The position numbers and the translations under genes were made by a program. Under the pieces are notes generated by a model that had not been told where the DNA came from, searched no databases, and saw nothing but the letters and a program-made list of their open reading frames with translations. Shown here in pieces: positions 51,778 to 60,888 of a DNA stretch of 64,000 nucleotides. Position 1 is the stretch's first letter. Each line of letters begins with the position of its first letter. The DNA comes from Henriciella sp. (GTDB lineage: Bacteria > Pseudomonadota > Alphaproteobacteria > Caulobacterales > Hyphomonadaceae), in NCBI GenBank assembly GCA_030066975.1, contig JASJAO010000006.1, positions 124,001 through 188,000 of the forward strand. Reading direction: 5' to 3'.

Positions 51778-52650
51778 CTAAATCGCTGGAACTCCGGCAA
51801 TATCCGTTTTCAGCCAGTCCACGACGGCCGCGACGTGACGATCGCGGGACGCCTGCGGCAGCATTGCAATATAGTAGGTATACGGCCAATCTGCGATAGG
51901 TTCCCCAAACTGCATCAGTCGGCCTTGCTCGATATGATCCCGCACGATCAGCTCCGGCAACAGGGCCATGCCCTGGGCGCTGAGTGCGGCACAAATCGCT
52001 ACAACGAACTCTTCCACAATGATGGGTGTTCCTTTGCGGGTGAGCCGGTCACCACGCTGATCTTCCCAGGCGCGCCACTCATTCGTCGAGAAGACTTGCA
52101 GCCGCCTCATTTTCGGCTTGGTCAGATCAAAGGATGGATGGCACACAGGAACGAGGTCGGCGGTCCCGATGCGATCACAGACCAGATCAGGGGAAATCCC
52201 GCGCCCATAACGGATGCTGAAATCAATTTCCTCGCGTGAATGATCGACCAGTCGGTCCGAGGTCAGTATTTCCAACTGGATATTCGGAAAGGCTTGCTCA
52301 AGCCGGTCCAGACGAGGGGCGAGATAGCTTGACGCGAAGGATGCGAGTGTCGAAATCCGTACTTTCTGTGACCGGGGTGAGCGGCGCTCATACCGCGAAA
52401 AGCCGGACATCAGCATGTCGAAGGCTGGCAATGTGACATCCTTGATAGAATTGCCCTCGACCGTCAGTTCCAAGCCTGTTGCGGTGCGTTCGAACAGTTT
52501 CGTGCCAATAAAATCCTCCAGGGCCAGCACCTGTTTGCTGACCGCCCCTTGAGTAACGCCGAGTTCATCGGCCGCCCGTGAAAAGTTGAGGTGCCGGCAG
52601 GCGGCGTGAAAGGCTTTGATCGAATTGAGAGGAGGAAGTCGGTTCAACAT
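51778..52650 (-). CDS. LysR-family transcriptional regulator (GcvA-like)
   Basis: A 290-residue LTTR. The N-terminal winged helix (residues 8-66; F-H-A-A-C-R-H-L-N-F-S-R-A-A-D-E-L-G-V-T-Q-G-A-V-S as the recognition region, F-E-R near 55) is followed by an effector-binding domain (about 92-290). N-terminal P-P-L-N-S-I-K-A-F is typical of the GcvA branch. It may regulate the neighbouring keto-acid or aromatic genes; no operator is proven. Confidence 0.92.
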   Translation of the reverse strand: MLNRLPPLNSIKAFHAACRHLNFSRAADELGVTQGAVSKQVLALEDFIGTKLFERTATGLELTVEGNSIKDVTLPAFDMLMSGFSRYERRSPRSQKVRISTLASFASSYLAPRLDRLEQAFPNIQLEILTSDRLVDHSREEIDFSIRYGRGISPDLVCDRIGTADLVPVCHPSFDLTKPKMRRLQVFSTNEWRAWEDQRGDRLTRKGTPIIVEEFVVAICAALSAQGMALLPELIVRDHIEQGRLMQFGEPIADWPYTYYIAMLPQASRDRHVAAVVDWLKTDIAGVPAI

Positions 52651-52734
52651 GCCGGTGATCTAACAAAATCCCTAGATGAACGCGATGGTTCAGGCCTGGC
52701 ATTCTCCAAAATCCGCATGACTTTTTGGCATGGC

Positions 52735-52740
52735 TATAAT
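52735..52740 (+). promoter_or_regulatory. Consensus -10 box upstream of the folded leader
   Basis: A perfect TATAAT lies at 52735-52740 on the plus strand, about 275 nt before the Sel1-like gene. The -35 region is poor (TCCGCA at 17-bp spacing). A transcript starting near 52747 would include the folded leader elements. I see no further gene in the 359-nt gap 52651-53009. Confidence 0.4.
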
Positions 52741-52827
52741 GAGAAAACAGCGAGGTTGGGGTTCGAGAGACCGAATGCCGGTGCGTTCCGACCGCCGTTT
52801 CGATGTTGCAGATCGGCGACCGGGGTC

Positions 52828-52894
52828 TAAAGTTAACCCGAGGCAGTGCATTCATTAATACACTGCAATTTCAGGACTTTGAGCGTTAACTTTA
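52828..52894 (+). ncRNA. Candidate structured leader element (nested stem-loops)
   Basis: TAAAGTTAAC (52828-52837) pairs perfectly with GTTAACTTTA (52885-52894), and GCAGTG (52843-52848) with CACTGC (52861-52866) lies inside. It has no coding content and is upstream of two further hairpins, so it may be part of one leader RNA. Confidence 0.45.
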
Positions 52895-52957
52895 ATGCAA
52901 AGCCTGTCCGGCAATCTGCCTCCATCGCTGGGGTGTAAGGCGATGTGATGGTGGGTG

Positions 52958-52984
52958 TCCCGGACGCTAAAAATAGCGCCGGGA
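52958..52984 (+). promoter_or_regulatory. Strong hairpin with AAAA loop in the Sel1-gene leader
   Basis: TCCCGG-A-CGCTA (52958-52969) pairs with TAGCG-CCGGGA (52974-52984): 11 base pairs, one bulged A and a 4-nt loop. It lacks a T tract, so it is not a terminator. Confidence 0.65.
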
Positions 52985-52986
52985 GA

Positions 52987-53009
52987 CCTCTCAAAAGAGA
53001 GGAAAGCGA
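52987..53009 (+). promoter_or_regulatory. Hairpin sequestering the ribosome binding site
   Basis: CCTCTC (52987-52992) pairs with GAGAGG (52997-53002) over an AAAA loop. GAGAGG is the Shine-Dalgarno of the gene starting at 53010 (7-nt spacing). In the folded state the ribosome site is covered, which suggests control by temperature, a ligand, a small RNA or a protein. Confidence 0.6.
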
Positions 53010-53288
53010 ATGGCTTATTCTGATATTAGTGAGGGCGTGGAGCCTGAGTTTGGTCTCGTGGCAGACGCTGCGACAGGCGAAGAACTTTACCGTGTGGGCC
53101 TGGCCTATTCGGAAGGCGTTGACTGCGAGCAGGATCTGATCGCGGCGCACAAATGGTTTAATCTCGCTGTGCTCAAGGGTCACGAGGACGCCAAGATCTG
53201 CCGCGAAGAAATGGCCGACATGCTCGACAAGGAAGACATCAAGTCTGCCCTTGCCGCTGCCCGCGCCTGGCTGCAGCTCGCAAACTAA
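53010..53288 (+). CDS. Sel1-repeat-like small protein
   Basis: A 92-residue helical protein with Sel1 pattern: E-E-L-Y-R-V-G-L-A-Y-S-E-G near residue 24 and D-L-I-A-A-H-K-W-F-N-L-A-V-L-K-G-H around 42. One Sel1 unit plus an Ala-rich C-terminal helix. Sel1 modules are protein-interaction scaffolds. It is downstream of the folded leader with a hidden ribosome site, so translation is probably conditional. Confidence 0.75.
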   Translation: MAYSDISEGVEPEFGLVADAATGEELYRVGLAYSEGVDCEQDLIAAHKWFNLAVLKGHEDAKICREEMADMLDKEDIKSALAAARAWLQLAN

Positions 53289-53293
53289 CCAAC

Positions 53294-53761
53294 TTACTCG
53301 GCAAAGCTTGCAAACAGGTCCGTACCGACAAACGCAGCTGCCGGGCAGGGCATAGTCTCATCGCTCTCAGCGCCGGTCCGACAGGTCAACTCGTGCAGGC
53401 TCACGGATAAGTCTGAGCACGGCATGTCGTAAGGGTCGAACAGGCTGAGCGGCGTGGTGGCGGCCAGAACATCGCCCTCGCCATCTTCGGACGTGTCAAT
53501 GATCGCAAAGCCGCTGGATGCGAAGCTTTCGCCATTGATCAGGTAAGTCACGTTGAGGCGGATCGACTCCAAGTCAGAGCGATAGGCATAGGCGACATTC
53601 GGATTGCATTGCCCTTCGGGCGTTTCCGGATTGGCCTCAAAGCTGACACGCAGGGCTCCACCGAGATCGGCATAAGGGTCCGTTGAGGCAGGCGGGTCTC
53701 CCTGACACGCAACTAGAATTGCAGCGCTCGCAAGCGCCAATGCTATCGGCTTCATCCTCAT
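53294..53761 (-). CDS. Lipoprotein of unknown function, Cys-rich
   Basis: A 155-residue lipoprotein with signal ending I-L-V-A-C-Q-G (lipobox L-V-A-C). The mature domain has several Cys (Q-C-N-P, M-P-C-S, L-T-C-R, M-P-C-P), probably disulfide-bonded, and is beta-rich. The start is ambiguous: ATG 53761 or 53755. It follows chvI by 20 nt in the same direction and may be cotranscribed. Confidence 0.7.
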   Translation of the reverse strand: MRMKPIALALASAAILVACQGDPPASTDPYADLGGALRVSFEANPETPEGQCNPNVAYAYRSDLESIRLNVTYLINGESFASSGFAIIDTSEDGEGDVLAATTPLSLFDPYDMPCSDLSVSLHELTCRTGAESDETMPCPAAAFVGTDLFASFAE

Positions 53762-53781
53762 CGTCCCCCGCACTTCACGTC

Positions 53782-54477
53782 TCAGCTTTCATTATAGCGA
53801 TAACCAACCCCATACAGGGTCTCGATCGCGTCGAAGTCCTTGTCGCTTTCCCGAAACTTCTTGCGCAGCCGTTTGATGTGGCTGTCAATCGTGCGGTCGT
53901 CGACATAGATCTGGTCGTCATAGGCCGCATCCATAAGCTGATCGCGCGATTTTACATAGCCCGGGCGGGTGGCGAGCGCTTGCAGGATCAGAAACTCAGT
54001 CACCGTCAGGCGCACCGGATGGCCGTCCCAGGAACAGGCATGGCGGTTCGGGTCCAGCGTCAGACGACCCCGGACAATCGGCTTCAAATCGCCATCTTCT
54101 GCGCCGGTATCGCCGCCCCGCGCCCGGCGCAGGACCGCCTTGACCCGCTCTGACAGCAGCCGGTTCGAACAGGGTTTGCGGACAAAATCATCGGCGCCGA
54201 TATTGAACCCGATCACTTCGTCAATTTCTTCATCCTTGGAGGTCAGGAAGATCACCGGCAGTTCAGAGGTCTGACGCAACCGCTTGAGCAGCTCCATACC
54301 ATCCATTTTCGGCATCTTCACATCCAGAATGGCAATGTCAGGCGTGCTGTCAGTCAGGCCCGTCAGCGCTGAGAGGCCGTCATGATAAGTCTGAACATTA
54401 TAGCCTTCGGCTTCAAAAAAGATCTTCAGGGACGCAACGATATTCTCGTCATCATCTACCAGGGCCAGCGTTGTCAT
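53782..54477 (-). CDS. chvI: ChvI-type response regulator (OmpR family), orphan
   Basis: A 231-residue regulator. The receiver domain (1-120) has D-D-D at 8-10, phosphoacceptor Asp in A-I-L-D-V-K-M-P near 52 and K-P near 105; the winged helix (about 135-231) has the R-x-x-L-x-x-x-A-Y and [16 protein letters not shown] segments. The sequence [14 protein letters not shown] and R-P-like loops are typical of ChvI, which with ChvG controls acid and envelope-stress genes. After K-P it has Cys where ChvI usually has Phe. No chvG, hprK or PTS gene follows, which is unusual. Confidence 0.85.
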   Translation of the reverse strand: MTTLALVDDDENIVASLKIFFEAEGYNVQTYHDGLSALTGLTDSTPDIAILDVKMPKMDGMELLKRLRQTSELPVIFLTSKDEEIDEVIGFNIGADDFVRKPCSNRLLSERVKAVLRRARGGDTGAEDGDLKPIVRGRLTLDPNRHACSWDGHPVRLTVTEFLILQALATRPGYVKSRDQLMDAAYDDQIYVDDRTIDSHIKRLRKKFRESDKDFDAIETLYGVGYRYNES

Positions 54478-54704
54478 CTATCAACCTCCTCGTGCCAAAC
54501 GCCCAGTTTCGTCCGGGCTGACATCTGCAGCGCTGTTGAACCATGGTTCGAAGGCCGCCGGAAGCCCCCGGCTTCTGGATTGTCAGTAAAACCAAGGCTT
54601 TGAGGCCGCGGAATGGGCACATTACGGCCTTTTCACGAAACCTGATCGCAGGGCTGCCACAATTCTTAACGGCATTGATCGCTCCACCGTTGCCGATCAA
54701 ACGC

Positions 54705-54734
54705 TTCACAGATCCGGAATCATCGGCTTATACT
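54705..54734 (+). promoter_or_regulatory. Promoter of the second caspase-like gene
   Basis: TTCACA (54705-54710) and TATACT (54729-54734) are spaced 18 bp, 29 bp before the ATG at 54763. Each box differs from consensus at one position. It lies in the 285-nt divergent region shared with chvI. Confidence 0.6.
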
Positions 54735-54762
54735 CTGGTTAATCTTCATGGGACCGTAGATT

Positions 54763-56658
54763 ATGTTGCGTTGGATTTTTGCCTTGTTTTCGGCTTTGGC
54801 TCTCACCGTCACAGCCGCCGCTCAGAACAAAAAAGTCGCGCTGGTGATTGGGAACAGCCAATATGAGATGACCGGGTGGGCCCTGCCCAATCCGACCAGC
54901 GACGCCCGTTTGATCGCCAATACACTCGAAACGATCGGGTTTGATGTCACGCTCGAAACAGATTTGACCGAAGAAGAGATGGAAGACGCGTTCGCCGAAC
55001 ACGGGGCGCGTCTGACCGCGGCGGGCGACGGTGCCGTCGGGGTGTTTTATTTCGCCGGCCACGGCGTTCAGTCCCAGGGGTTCAACTATCTCATCCCTGT
55101 CGATGCCCGCGCGCAGACCGAGCAGGACATCTGGCGTCAGGCTCCACGTCTCGGCGAAGCGCTTCAGTTCATTCGCAGCGCCGGCAACAGTGTCAATTTC
55201 ATCATCCTTGATGCCTGCCGCAACAATCCATTGCCGAGTGCTAATCGCGATGTCAGTGGCGGTCTCGCCCCGGTCGGGCGTGCCAATGGTTTGCTGATCG
55301 CCTACGCGACCGAGCCAGGGTTTACCGCGTCAGATGGTGATGGCGCCAACAGCCCGTTCACGACCGCACTCGCCTCCGTTCTTCCGACCGAAGGCCTGAT
55401 TGCAGAACAGGTCTTCAAACGTGTTGCTGACCGCGTCCGCGCCTCGACCGAAGGGGCCCAGAACCCGTTCTATAATTCAGGGCTGACTGGCGATGATTTC
55501 TGCTTTGCCTCCTGCAATGCGCGCGACGAGACCGGCGTCACAGAAACTGAGCGGATGGTGTTCGAGCTTTCCAGCGCGCCTTGCGAGTATGCCGCCTTCC
55601 TTGACCAGTATCCCGACAGCCCCTTGGCCGGACTTGCGCGCGCCCGCGCTGTTGACTGCAACGCCTCAGCCGCCACCACCTCCGGACGCGATCTTGAAGA
55701 GAACGCTGATGACGCCCTTGGCGAAGCGGATTTTGAGTTTGCCGATGGTCCAGGCGATGAAGAAGAGCTGGCCGTCGTGCCAATCCTGAGCGCCGGTGCC
55801 AGTTTCGCGGAGTCGCTTGCCTGTGTGGGCGACTATGCCAAGGCCGGACGCTGTGAGCCGAACGACTGGTCAGAAGTCTATCAGAACTGTCGGACATACG
55901 ACCATGTCGTCCTGAATGACAATCGCCTGCTCAATCAGGTCGCCGATGGCCAATGCAATGCAGACAACTGGCCGGCGCTCTCCAAGCGCTACACTTTGGA
56001 CCAGGTCAAGGAGGTCGAGTTCCGAGAGAAAGCGGCTGCCTTGCCCGGTGACTTCACCAGTTCTCTGGTATGTATCGACGCCTATGTCCGCAATGGCAAA
56101 TGTGTGGCTGACCGCTGGAGCGAGATCAACGAGGTCTGCCGGACGTATGAGCATGACCGTCTGAATGATGGCGTTTTCCAGACCGCTGTCCGGGCGGGCC
56201 AATGCAACACAGAAGACTGGACTCTGTTGCAGATGAAGATTGGTGCGGTCTCCGGCATGGTCCAGCAATCGACCTCATTCGGCTATGCGCAACAAAAGCA
56301 GCAGATCCGCCGAACCCAGGAAGAGATTCAGCAAACCCAGGCCTACTCAAACTTGCCATCCTTGGAAGCCTTGCCGTGCTCCATCAGCGATAATGTCACG
56401 ACGGACAATCTCGCCTGCGTCGAGTTTCAGGGCGGACGGTTTGAATTCGTCGGCGATGCGACCTGGATTGAGTATGGCCCCAAAGGGCCACGGTTTGAGT
56501 TCGTTGAACAGGAGCGCTCGGCCGAAGGTGTGGTTCTGTTTGACGCCTCGCGCGACTTCACGATGACGATAGACCTGGACCGCGGCACCGTGCGTTTCGC
56601 TGAGATAACCAAGGCCGGCTATCAGGACATCTACAAGATCGTCAACGCGTATCGCTAA
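54763..56658 (+). CDS. Secreted caspase-like (peptidase C14) protein with Cys-rich repeats, 631 aa
   Basis: Signal peptide (1-20), then a caspase-fold domain (about 23-250) with H100 in Y-F-A-G-H-G and C152 in L-D-A-C-R-N-N-P. The C-terminal half carries two Cys-rich copies of about 57 residues, starting at Cys354 and Cys437, each with four conserved Cys and the patterns W-S-E-(V/I)-(Y/N) and C-R-T-Y. A further domain follows to the end. The repeats resemble a disulfide-bonded binding module; the family is unknown to me. Divergent from chvI. Confidence 0.87.
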   Translation: MLRWIFALFSALALTVTAAAQNKKVALVIGNSQYEMTGWALPNPTSDARLIANTLETIGFDVTLETDLTEEEMEDAFAEHGARLTAAGDGAVGVFYFAGHGVQSQGFNYLIPVDARAQTEQDIWRQAPRLGEALQFIRSAGNSVNFIILDACRNNPLPSANRDVSGGLAPVGRANGLLIAYATEPGFTASDGDGANSPFTTALASVLPTEGLIAEQVFKRVADRVRASTEGAQNPFYNSGLTGDDFCFASCNARDETGVTETERMVFELSSAPCEYAAFLDQYPDSPLAGLARARAVDCNASAATTSGRDLEENADDALGEADFEFADGPGDEEELAVVPILSAGASFAESLACVGDYAKAGRCEPNDWSEVYQNCRTYDHVVLNDNRLLNQVADGQCNADNWPALSKRYTLDQVKEVEFREKAAALPGDFTSSLVCIDAYVRNGKCVADRWSEINEVCRTYEHDRLNDGVFQTAVRAGQCNTEDWTLLQMKIGAVSGMVQQSTSFGYAQQKQQIRRTQEEIQQTQAYSNLPSLEALPCSISDNVTTDNLACVEFQGGRFEFVGDATWIEYGPKGPRFEFVEQERSAEGVVLFDASRDFTMTIDLDRGTVRFAEITKAGYQDIYKIVNAYR

Positions 56659-56661
56659 GCC

Positions 56662-58002
56662 TCAGCTGTAAACCGCCAGCGCCTGATCCATCACGCGCTC
56701 AAGGTCTTTCATTGTTGTGACGTGCGTCATCGTATTGCAGTAGGGGCGATAACGCAGCATCTCGCTGTCTCCGCTGCCCCATTGTCCTTCGCCCTCGGGT
56801 GTCAACCAGATCACGCGTTTGGCCCGTGCGGCCAGGTCCTGAAACAGGTCGATGCGCGGATCGCCATAATTCGATCGCCCGTCACCGAGAATGATCACGG
56901 TCGTGCGCCGGTCAAGGACATGCCAGTGCTCGGTTTTCAGGTCTGACAGGGACTGGCCATAATCGGTCGTGCTCATGCCGATCGTGTTGATGATGTCATC
57001 CATCGCGGTGTTGAAGTCCTGCCGCTCCAGCGTATCCCCGACCGCTTTCAATCGACCGGAAAAGGCGAAACTCTCAATGTCCGGCACCACATCATTCAGG
57101 CTGTAGAGCAGCATCAGAAAGAAGCGGACAACTTGCGCCACCGACCCGGACACGTCGCAGATCGCCACGATTTTCGCCCGGTCTTTCTTTGTCTGCTTCC
57201 AGGCGAGCTCAAACGGCACGCCATCAAACCCGGCATTGGCCCGGAGCGTCTTGCGAATGTCCAACTGCCCGCGATTCTTTTTGCGCCGCCGCCGTGAGTG
57301 TTTCGTGGCCAGGCGCTTCGCCATTTTCTCGACCAGCGCGCGCATCCGCTCCAGATCCCGCCGGTCGAGCGCGGTGATCGATTTCTCTGACAAAAAGTCC
57401 TGCCGGAACAGTTCCGTTGCTCCGGCCCCAAAGGTCTCAAAGGCTTGCTGGGCATGTTCGCGCGCGCGGCTCAGCATCTCTTGACGGCCATCAATCAGGT
57501 CCTGGGCCCGTTGATCCCCGTCCGGAGAGCGGGCCCGAAACGCGTCCATCATTTCGCTCTCAAGCCGCTCAACGCCGAGCGCCTTCATCATCTGTTGGCT
57601 GTAATAGGGCACCTGCGTGGCAAACTGGATGTCGGCGAGGTCGACGTCTCGCGCCGCTTGCTCCATCGCAATCGCAATCTGCGTCTCGTCGCCACTTTCC
57701 AGAAGCGAGAGCATATCCGGCGCGGCGTCACCGCCTTGATCCGTTTCAGTCTCGGCGCTCTCCGAATCCGAGGTGTTGGGCGTCTGTGACCGGGAAAAAT
57801 AGAGGTCGAACAACCGATCATGAGTCGCTTTCTCGGCGGGTGATTTCGCCAGAACGCAGCGCAGCGTATCCGACAGTCTTTCGCGATCCTCATACCCGAT
57901 GATCGACACCGCCCGCGCCGCATCAATCGATTCCCCGGTCGACACCCGTACATCAGCAGACCGCAGGGCCCGAATGAAATCAGTGAGAACCTGCTCTGCC
58001 AT
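56662..58002 (-). CDS. VWA-domain protein, CoxE-like
   Basis: A 446-residue cytoplasmic protein with a long charged N-terminal part (1-230) and a C-terminal von Willebrand A domain (about 265-430). The MIDAS residues are seen in D-V-S-G-S-V near 275, a Thr in S-T-T-D-Y-G near 350 and D in L-G-D-G-R-S near 385. It is transcribed just after a MoxR-type AAA ATPase. Such MoxR-VWA pairs load or mature metal enzymes and other complexes; the client is not in the window. Confidence 0.87.
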   Translation of the reverse strand: MAEQVLTDFIRALRSADVRVSTGESIDAARAVSIIGYEDRERLSDTLRCVLAKSPAEKATHDRLFDLYFSRSQTPNTSDSESAETETDQGGDAAPDMLSLLESGDETQIAIAMEQAARDVDLADIQFATQVPYYSQQMMKALGVERLESEMMDAFRARSPDGDQRAQDLIDGRQEMLSRAREHAQQAFETFGAGATELFRQDFLSEKSITALDRRDLERMRALVEKMAKRLATKHSRRRRKKNRGQLDIRKTLRANAGFDGVPFELAWKQTKKDRAKIVAICDVSGSVAQVVRFFLMLLYSLNDVVPDIESFAFSGRLKAVGDTLERQDFNTAMDDIINTIGMSTTDYGQSLSDLKTEHWHVLDRRTTVIILGDGRSNYGDPRIDLFQDLAARAKRVIWLTPEGEGQWGSGDSEMLRYRPYCNTMTHVTTMKDLERVMDQALAVYS

Positions 58003-58010
58003 ATCGGCCT

Positions 58011-58958
58011 CTAGACACGCGTCACTTCGCGCGTGAGTTTCGGCAGATCGCGGTCGACCGCCGCAATATCGCTTTCATGCTTCAGCAAGACGTTCAGCGT
58101 CGAGCGGACCAGCTCTTCGTCCAACTCGCTGGCATGCATCAGGAGCAGGGTCCGAGCCCAGTCCACGGTCTCCGAAATCGACGGCCGCTTACGAATGTCG
58201 AGGTCGCGCAGCCCTTGAACGAAACCGACCAATTGCTTCAGCAGGTCGTCAGAAACACCGTCGACCCGTGCGCGAACAATCTGACGCTCGCGCTCGGCTT
58301 CCGGGAAGTCGATGTGCAGATGCAGACACCGGCGCTTCAGCGCGTCGCCCAGCTCACGAATATTGTTGGACGTGAGCACCACAAGCGGTGGGACATTGGC
58401 CCGAATGGTGCCGATCTCCGGAACCGTGACCTGATAGTCAGACAGAACTTCCAGCAGATAGGCTTCAAACTCCTCGTCCGACTTATCTATTTCGTCGATC
58501 AGCAGGACCGAACCCCGATCTTGCTGCATCGCGGTCAAAAGCGGGCGCGGTTCCAGAAAGCTCTCTGAAAAGAACAGATCTTCAAACCCGGTGAGCTTGG
58601 TGAAAGCCGCGTCCAGCGTTGCGGCTCCCTCCATCACTTCGCCCAGTTTCTCTTTCAGCAGCTGGGTGTAAAGCAGCTGTTTGCCATACTTCCACTCATA
58701 CAGCGCTTTGCCTTCATCAAGGCCTTCATAGCATTGCAGGCGGGTCATCGGCACATCCAGAAACCGCGCCATGGAGGCGGCGAGATCGGTCTTGCCAACG
58801 CCAGCCGGGCCTTCGATCAGAACCGGTTTGCGGAGATGGTGAGCGAGATAGATCGCGGTCGAAATCTCTCTTGTGGAGATATAGCCGACGCTGCCCAATC
58901 CTGAGGTAATGGCCTCGATCGAGGTGAGCGCTTCATAGCCGGTACTGTCTTGAGTCAT
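58011..58958 (-). CDS. MoxR-family AAA+ ATPase
   Basis: A 315-residue ATPase. Walker A G-P-A-G-V-G-K-T at about residue 54, Walker B V-L-L-I-D-E-I-D near 152, sensor and Arg-finger regions present, with the L-T-S-N-N near 195. The VWA gene follows after 8 nt, so they form one operon. MoxR proteins act as chaperones, usually for a VWA partner. Confidence 0.92.
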   Translation of the reverse strand: MTQDSTGYEALTSIEAITSGLGSVGYISTREISTAIYLAHHLRKPVLIEGPAGVGKTDLAASMARFLDVPMTRLQCYEGLDEGKALYEWKYGKQLLYTQLLKEKLGEVMEGAATLDAAFTKLTGFEDLFFSESFLEPRPLLTAMQQDRGSVLLIDEIDKSDEEFEAYLLEVLSDYQVTVPEIGTIRANVPPLVVLTSNNIRELGDALKRRCLHLHIDFPEAERERQIVRARVDGVSDDLLKQLVGFVQGLRDLDIRKRPSISETVDWARTLLLMHASELDEELVRSTLNVLLKHESDIAAVDRDLPKLTREVTRV

Positions 58959-59035
58959 GTCGTTGACGTAAACGGCAAGCTGCCGGTCTGCAAGTCTGTC
59001 CTTGCGACAGGCTGTGAGGATTTGCGCAGCGCTTT

Positions 59036-59614
59036 TCAGGCCTCAGCCTTCAAGCCAAGATCTTCCAGCAGCAGCGCAAACCGATCATGGCCCCAATACT
59101 TTGCATTGCCATAGACCGCAAAGGGCACACCGAACGGCTCATCCTCATTGATCAGGGCCTTACACTCGGCCAGGGCCGCATCAATACTGGTGTCGTTCAG
59201 CGCCCTGTCCACAAACGCTGCCGACAGTCCATTCTGCTTCGCACAGTCCAGCAACACATCCGGGTTAGAGATGTTCTTGCCGTCGCCCCATCTTGCATCT
59301 GATGCGGTCAAAGCAAACGCAATATCCTTGCCCTCGGTTCGCGCTGCCAACTGGACACGCGCGGCCGGTATCAGGTCGACTTCAAACGGGTTTGGGATCG
59401 CAATCGGCAGACCCATACGGCTGGTCATACGCACCGCGTCATAGCCGAAATAGGCCCGCTTGGCCGGGCTGGAGACCGGGTCCATGAAGTCCACGCTGTC
59501 GGGCCATTCGAACAGCGGGATCAGGTCAAAGTCCACACCTGCGCGCACCAGAAGATGCAGACCCAGTCTGGAGAAAGGACTGCGGAAACTGTGATAGACG
59601 CGCGGCTTTGACAT
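59036..59614 (-). CDS. DsbA-family/HCCA-isomerase-like thioredoxin-fold protein
   Basis: A 192-residue protein with the opening V-Y-H-S-F-R-S-P-F-S-R-L-G, as in 2-hydroxychromene-2-carboxylate isomerases (S-P instead of the C-x-x-C of DsbA), followed by the helical insertion and F-V-D-R-A-L near residue 135, then G-V-P-F-A-V-Y. It is probably a cytoplasmic glutathione-dependent isomerase or transferase. Start ATG 59614 has GGAG 6 nt upstream. Confidence 0.7.
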   Translation of the reverse strand: MSKPRVYHSFRSPFSRLGLHLLVRAGVDFDLIPLFEWPDSVDFMDPVSSPAKRAYFGYDAVRMTSRMGLPIAIPNPFEVDLIPAARVQLAARTEGKDIAFALTASDARWGDGKNISNPDVLLDCAKQNGLSAAFVDRALNDTSIDAALAECKALINEDEPFGVPFAVYGNAKYWGHDRFALLLEDLGLKAEA

Positions 59615-59670
59615 TGAGGGCTCCAAACACTTGGGGCGCCGTTTCAGCGCCCCGCTTCCAGTTATTGCGA

Positions 59671-60696
59671 CTAGCTCAGTTTGACCAGCATCTTGCCTTT
59701 GTTGCGGCCGGAGAACAGTCCGATAAAGGCATGCGGAGCCTCTGCAACGCCCTCCATGACGGTCTCTTCAAACTTCAGTTTTCCAGATCCGATCCACTCG
59801 GCCATATCGGCCATGAATTGCGGTTGCATGTCGACATGAGTTGAGACGATGAAACCTTTGATCTGCAGTTGTTTGCCGACAATCTGGATGACATTGTTCG
59901 GACCGGGGCTGGGCTCGGTATCATTATACTGGCTGATCATCCCGCAGATCGCCATGCGCGCGAATGGACGCGCCAGCTCAATGGCTGCCTGAAAATGATC
60001 CCCGCCAACATTGTCGAAGTAGACATCGATGCCTTTAGGGGCAGCCTGTTTCAACGCCGCCAGCAACTCGTCATACGTCGCCGCCTCACGATAATCGACG
60101 CAGGCGTCGGCACCGAGTGATTTCACGTAAGCGACCTTTTCCGCGCCGCCGGCTGAGCCGATCACGGTACAGCCTTTGATCTTGGCGATCTGAACAACCG
60201 CTGAGCCAACGGCGCCAGCCGCGCCTGAGACAAAAACCGTATCGCCTTCTTTCAGTTCTGCCACGCGCAGAATACCCGCATAGGCGGTCAGGCCCGGCAT
60301 CCCCGCAATGCCGAGAAACGCACTGTCCGGCAGACCCGTGCCCGCAGGCAGCTTGTTGGCCATCACAGCTTCCGGCGCGGCGGTCCAGGCTTCGCGCCAA
60401 CCTGCCATCGACAAGACCAGATCGCCTTCTGCATAGTCCGGGTGGTTGGAGGCGGTCACATGGCCGACCGTCCCACCCTGCAACAGTTCGCCGATCTGAA
60501 ACGGCGGAACATAGCTTTCGCGGTCATACATCCGCCCGCGCATGTACGGATCGACCGACATCCAGCTGTTGCGCACCTGGATCTCGCCCGCGCCCGGCGC
60601 CGGGACGTCGCTCGTCTGCAGGTCAAAATCGGCGAGGGTTGGTTCTCCTACCGGGCGTTTGGCCAAAGCCCATCCGCGAGATGTAAGCGATGTCAT
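59671..60696 (-). CDS. NADP-dependent oxidoreductase, MDR family (PTGR/CurA-like)
   Basis: A 341-residue zinc-less medium-chain reductase. S-V-D-P-Y-M-R-G-R-M near residue 48 and the nucleotide loop S-G-A-A-G-A-V-G-S near 155 mark the family; Y-F-D-N-V-G-G near 227 also. These enzymes reduce the double bond of enones using NADPH. The start has GGAGG upstream. Unlinked to its neighbours. Confidence 0.9.
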   Translation of the reverse strand: MTSLTSRGWALAKRPVGEPTLADFDLQTSDVPAPGAGEIQVRNSWMSVDPYMRGRMYDRESYVPPFQIGELLQGGTVGHVTASNHPDYAEGDLVLSMAGWREAWTAAPEAVMANKLPAGTGLPDSAFLGIAGMPGLTAYAGILRVAELKEGDTVFVSGAAGAVGSAVVQIAKIKGCTVIGSAGGAEKVAYVKSLGADACVDYREAATYDELLAALKQAAPKGIDVYFDNVGGDHFQAAIELARPFARMAICGMISQYNDTEPSPGPNNVIQIVGKQLQIKGFIVSTHVDMQPQFMADMAEWIGSGKLKFEETVMEGVAEAPHAFIGLFSGRNKGKMLVKLS

Positions 60697-60888
60697 ATCA
60701 GTTCCTCCGTCTTGTCTGTTGGCCTTCATTTGGGACGTGTGAGGAATGAAAGAAAGGGGTGACCTAGCGGTGCCCCGTTCATTGGCGGTAAGAAACCGTA
60801 ATGCGTTTTGATCAAGACAGCTGGACCGTTCGCTTGCGAGGTCACAAGACTGGGTGCAAGGGAGGCGCAGTTGAGTTCGGAGTACTGA

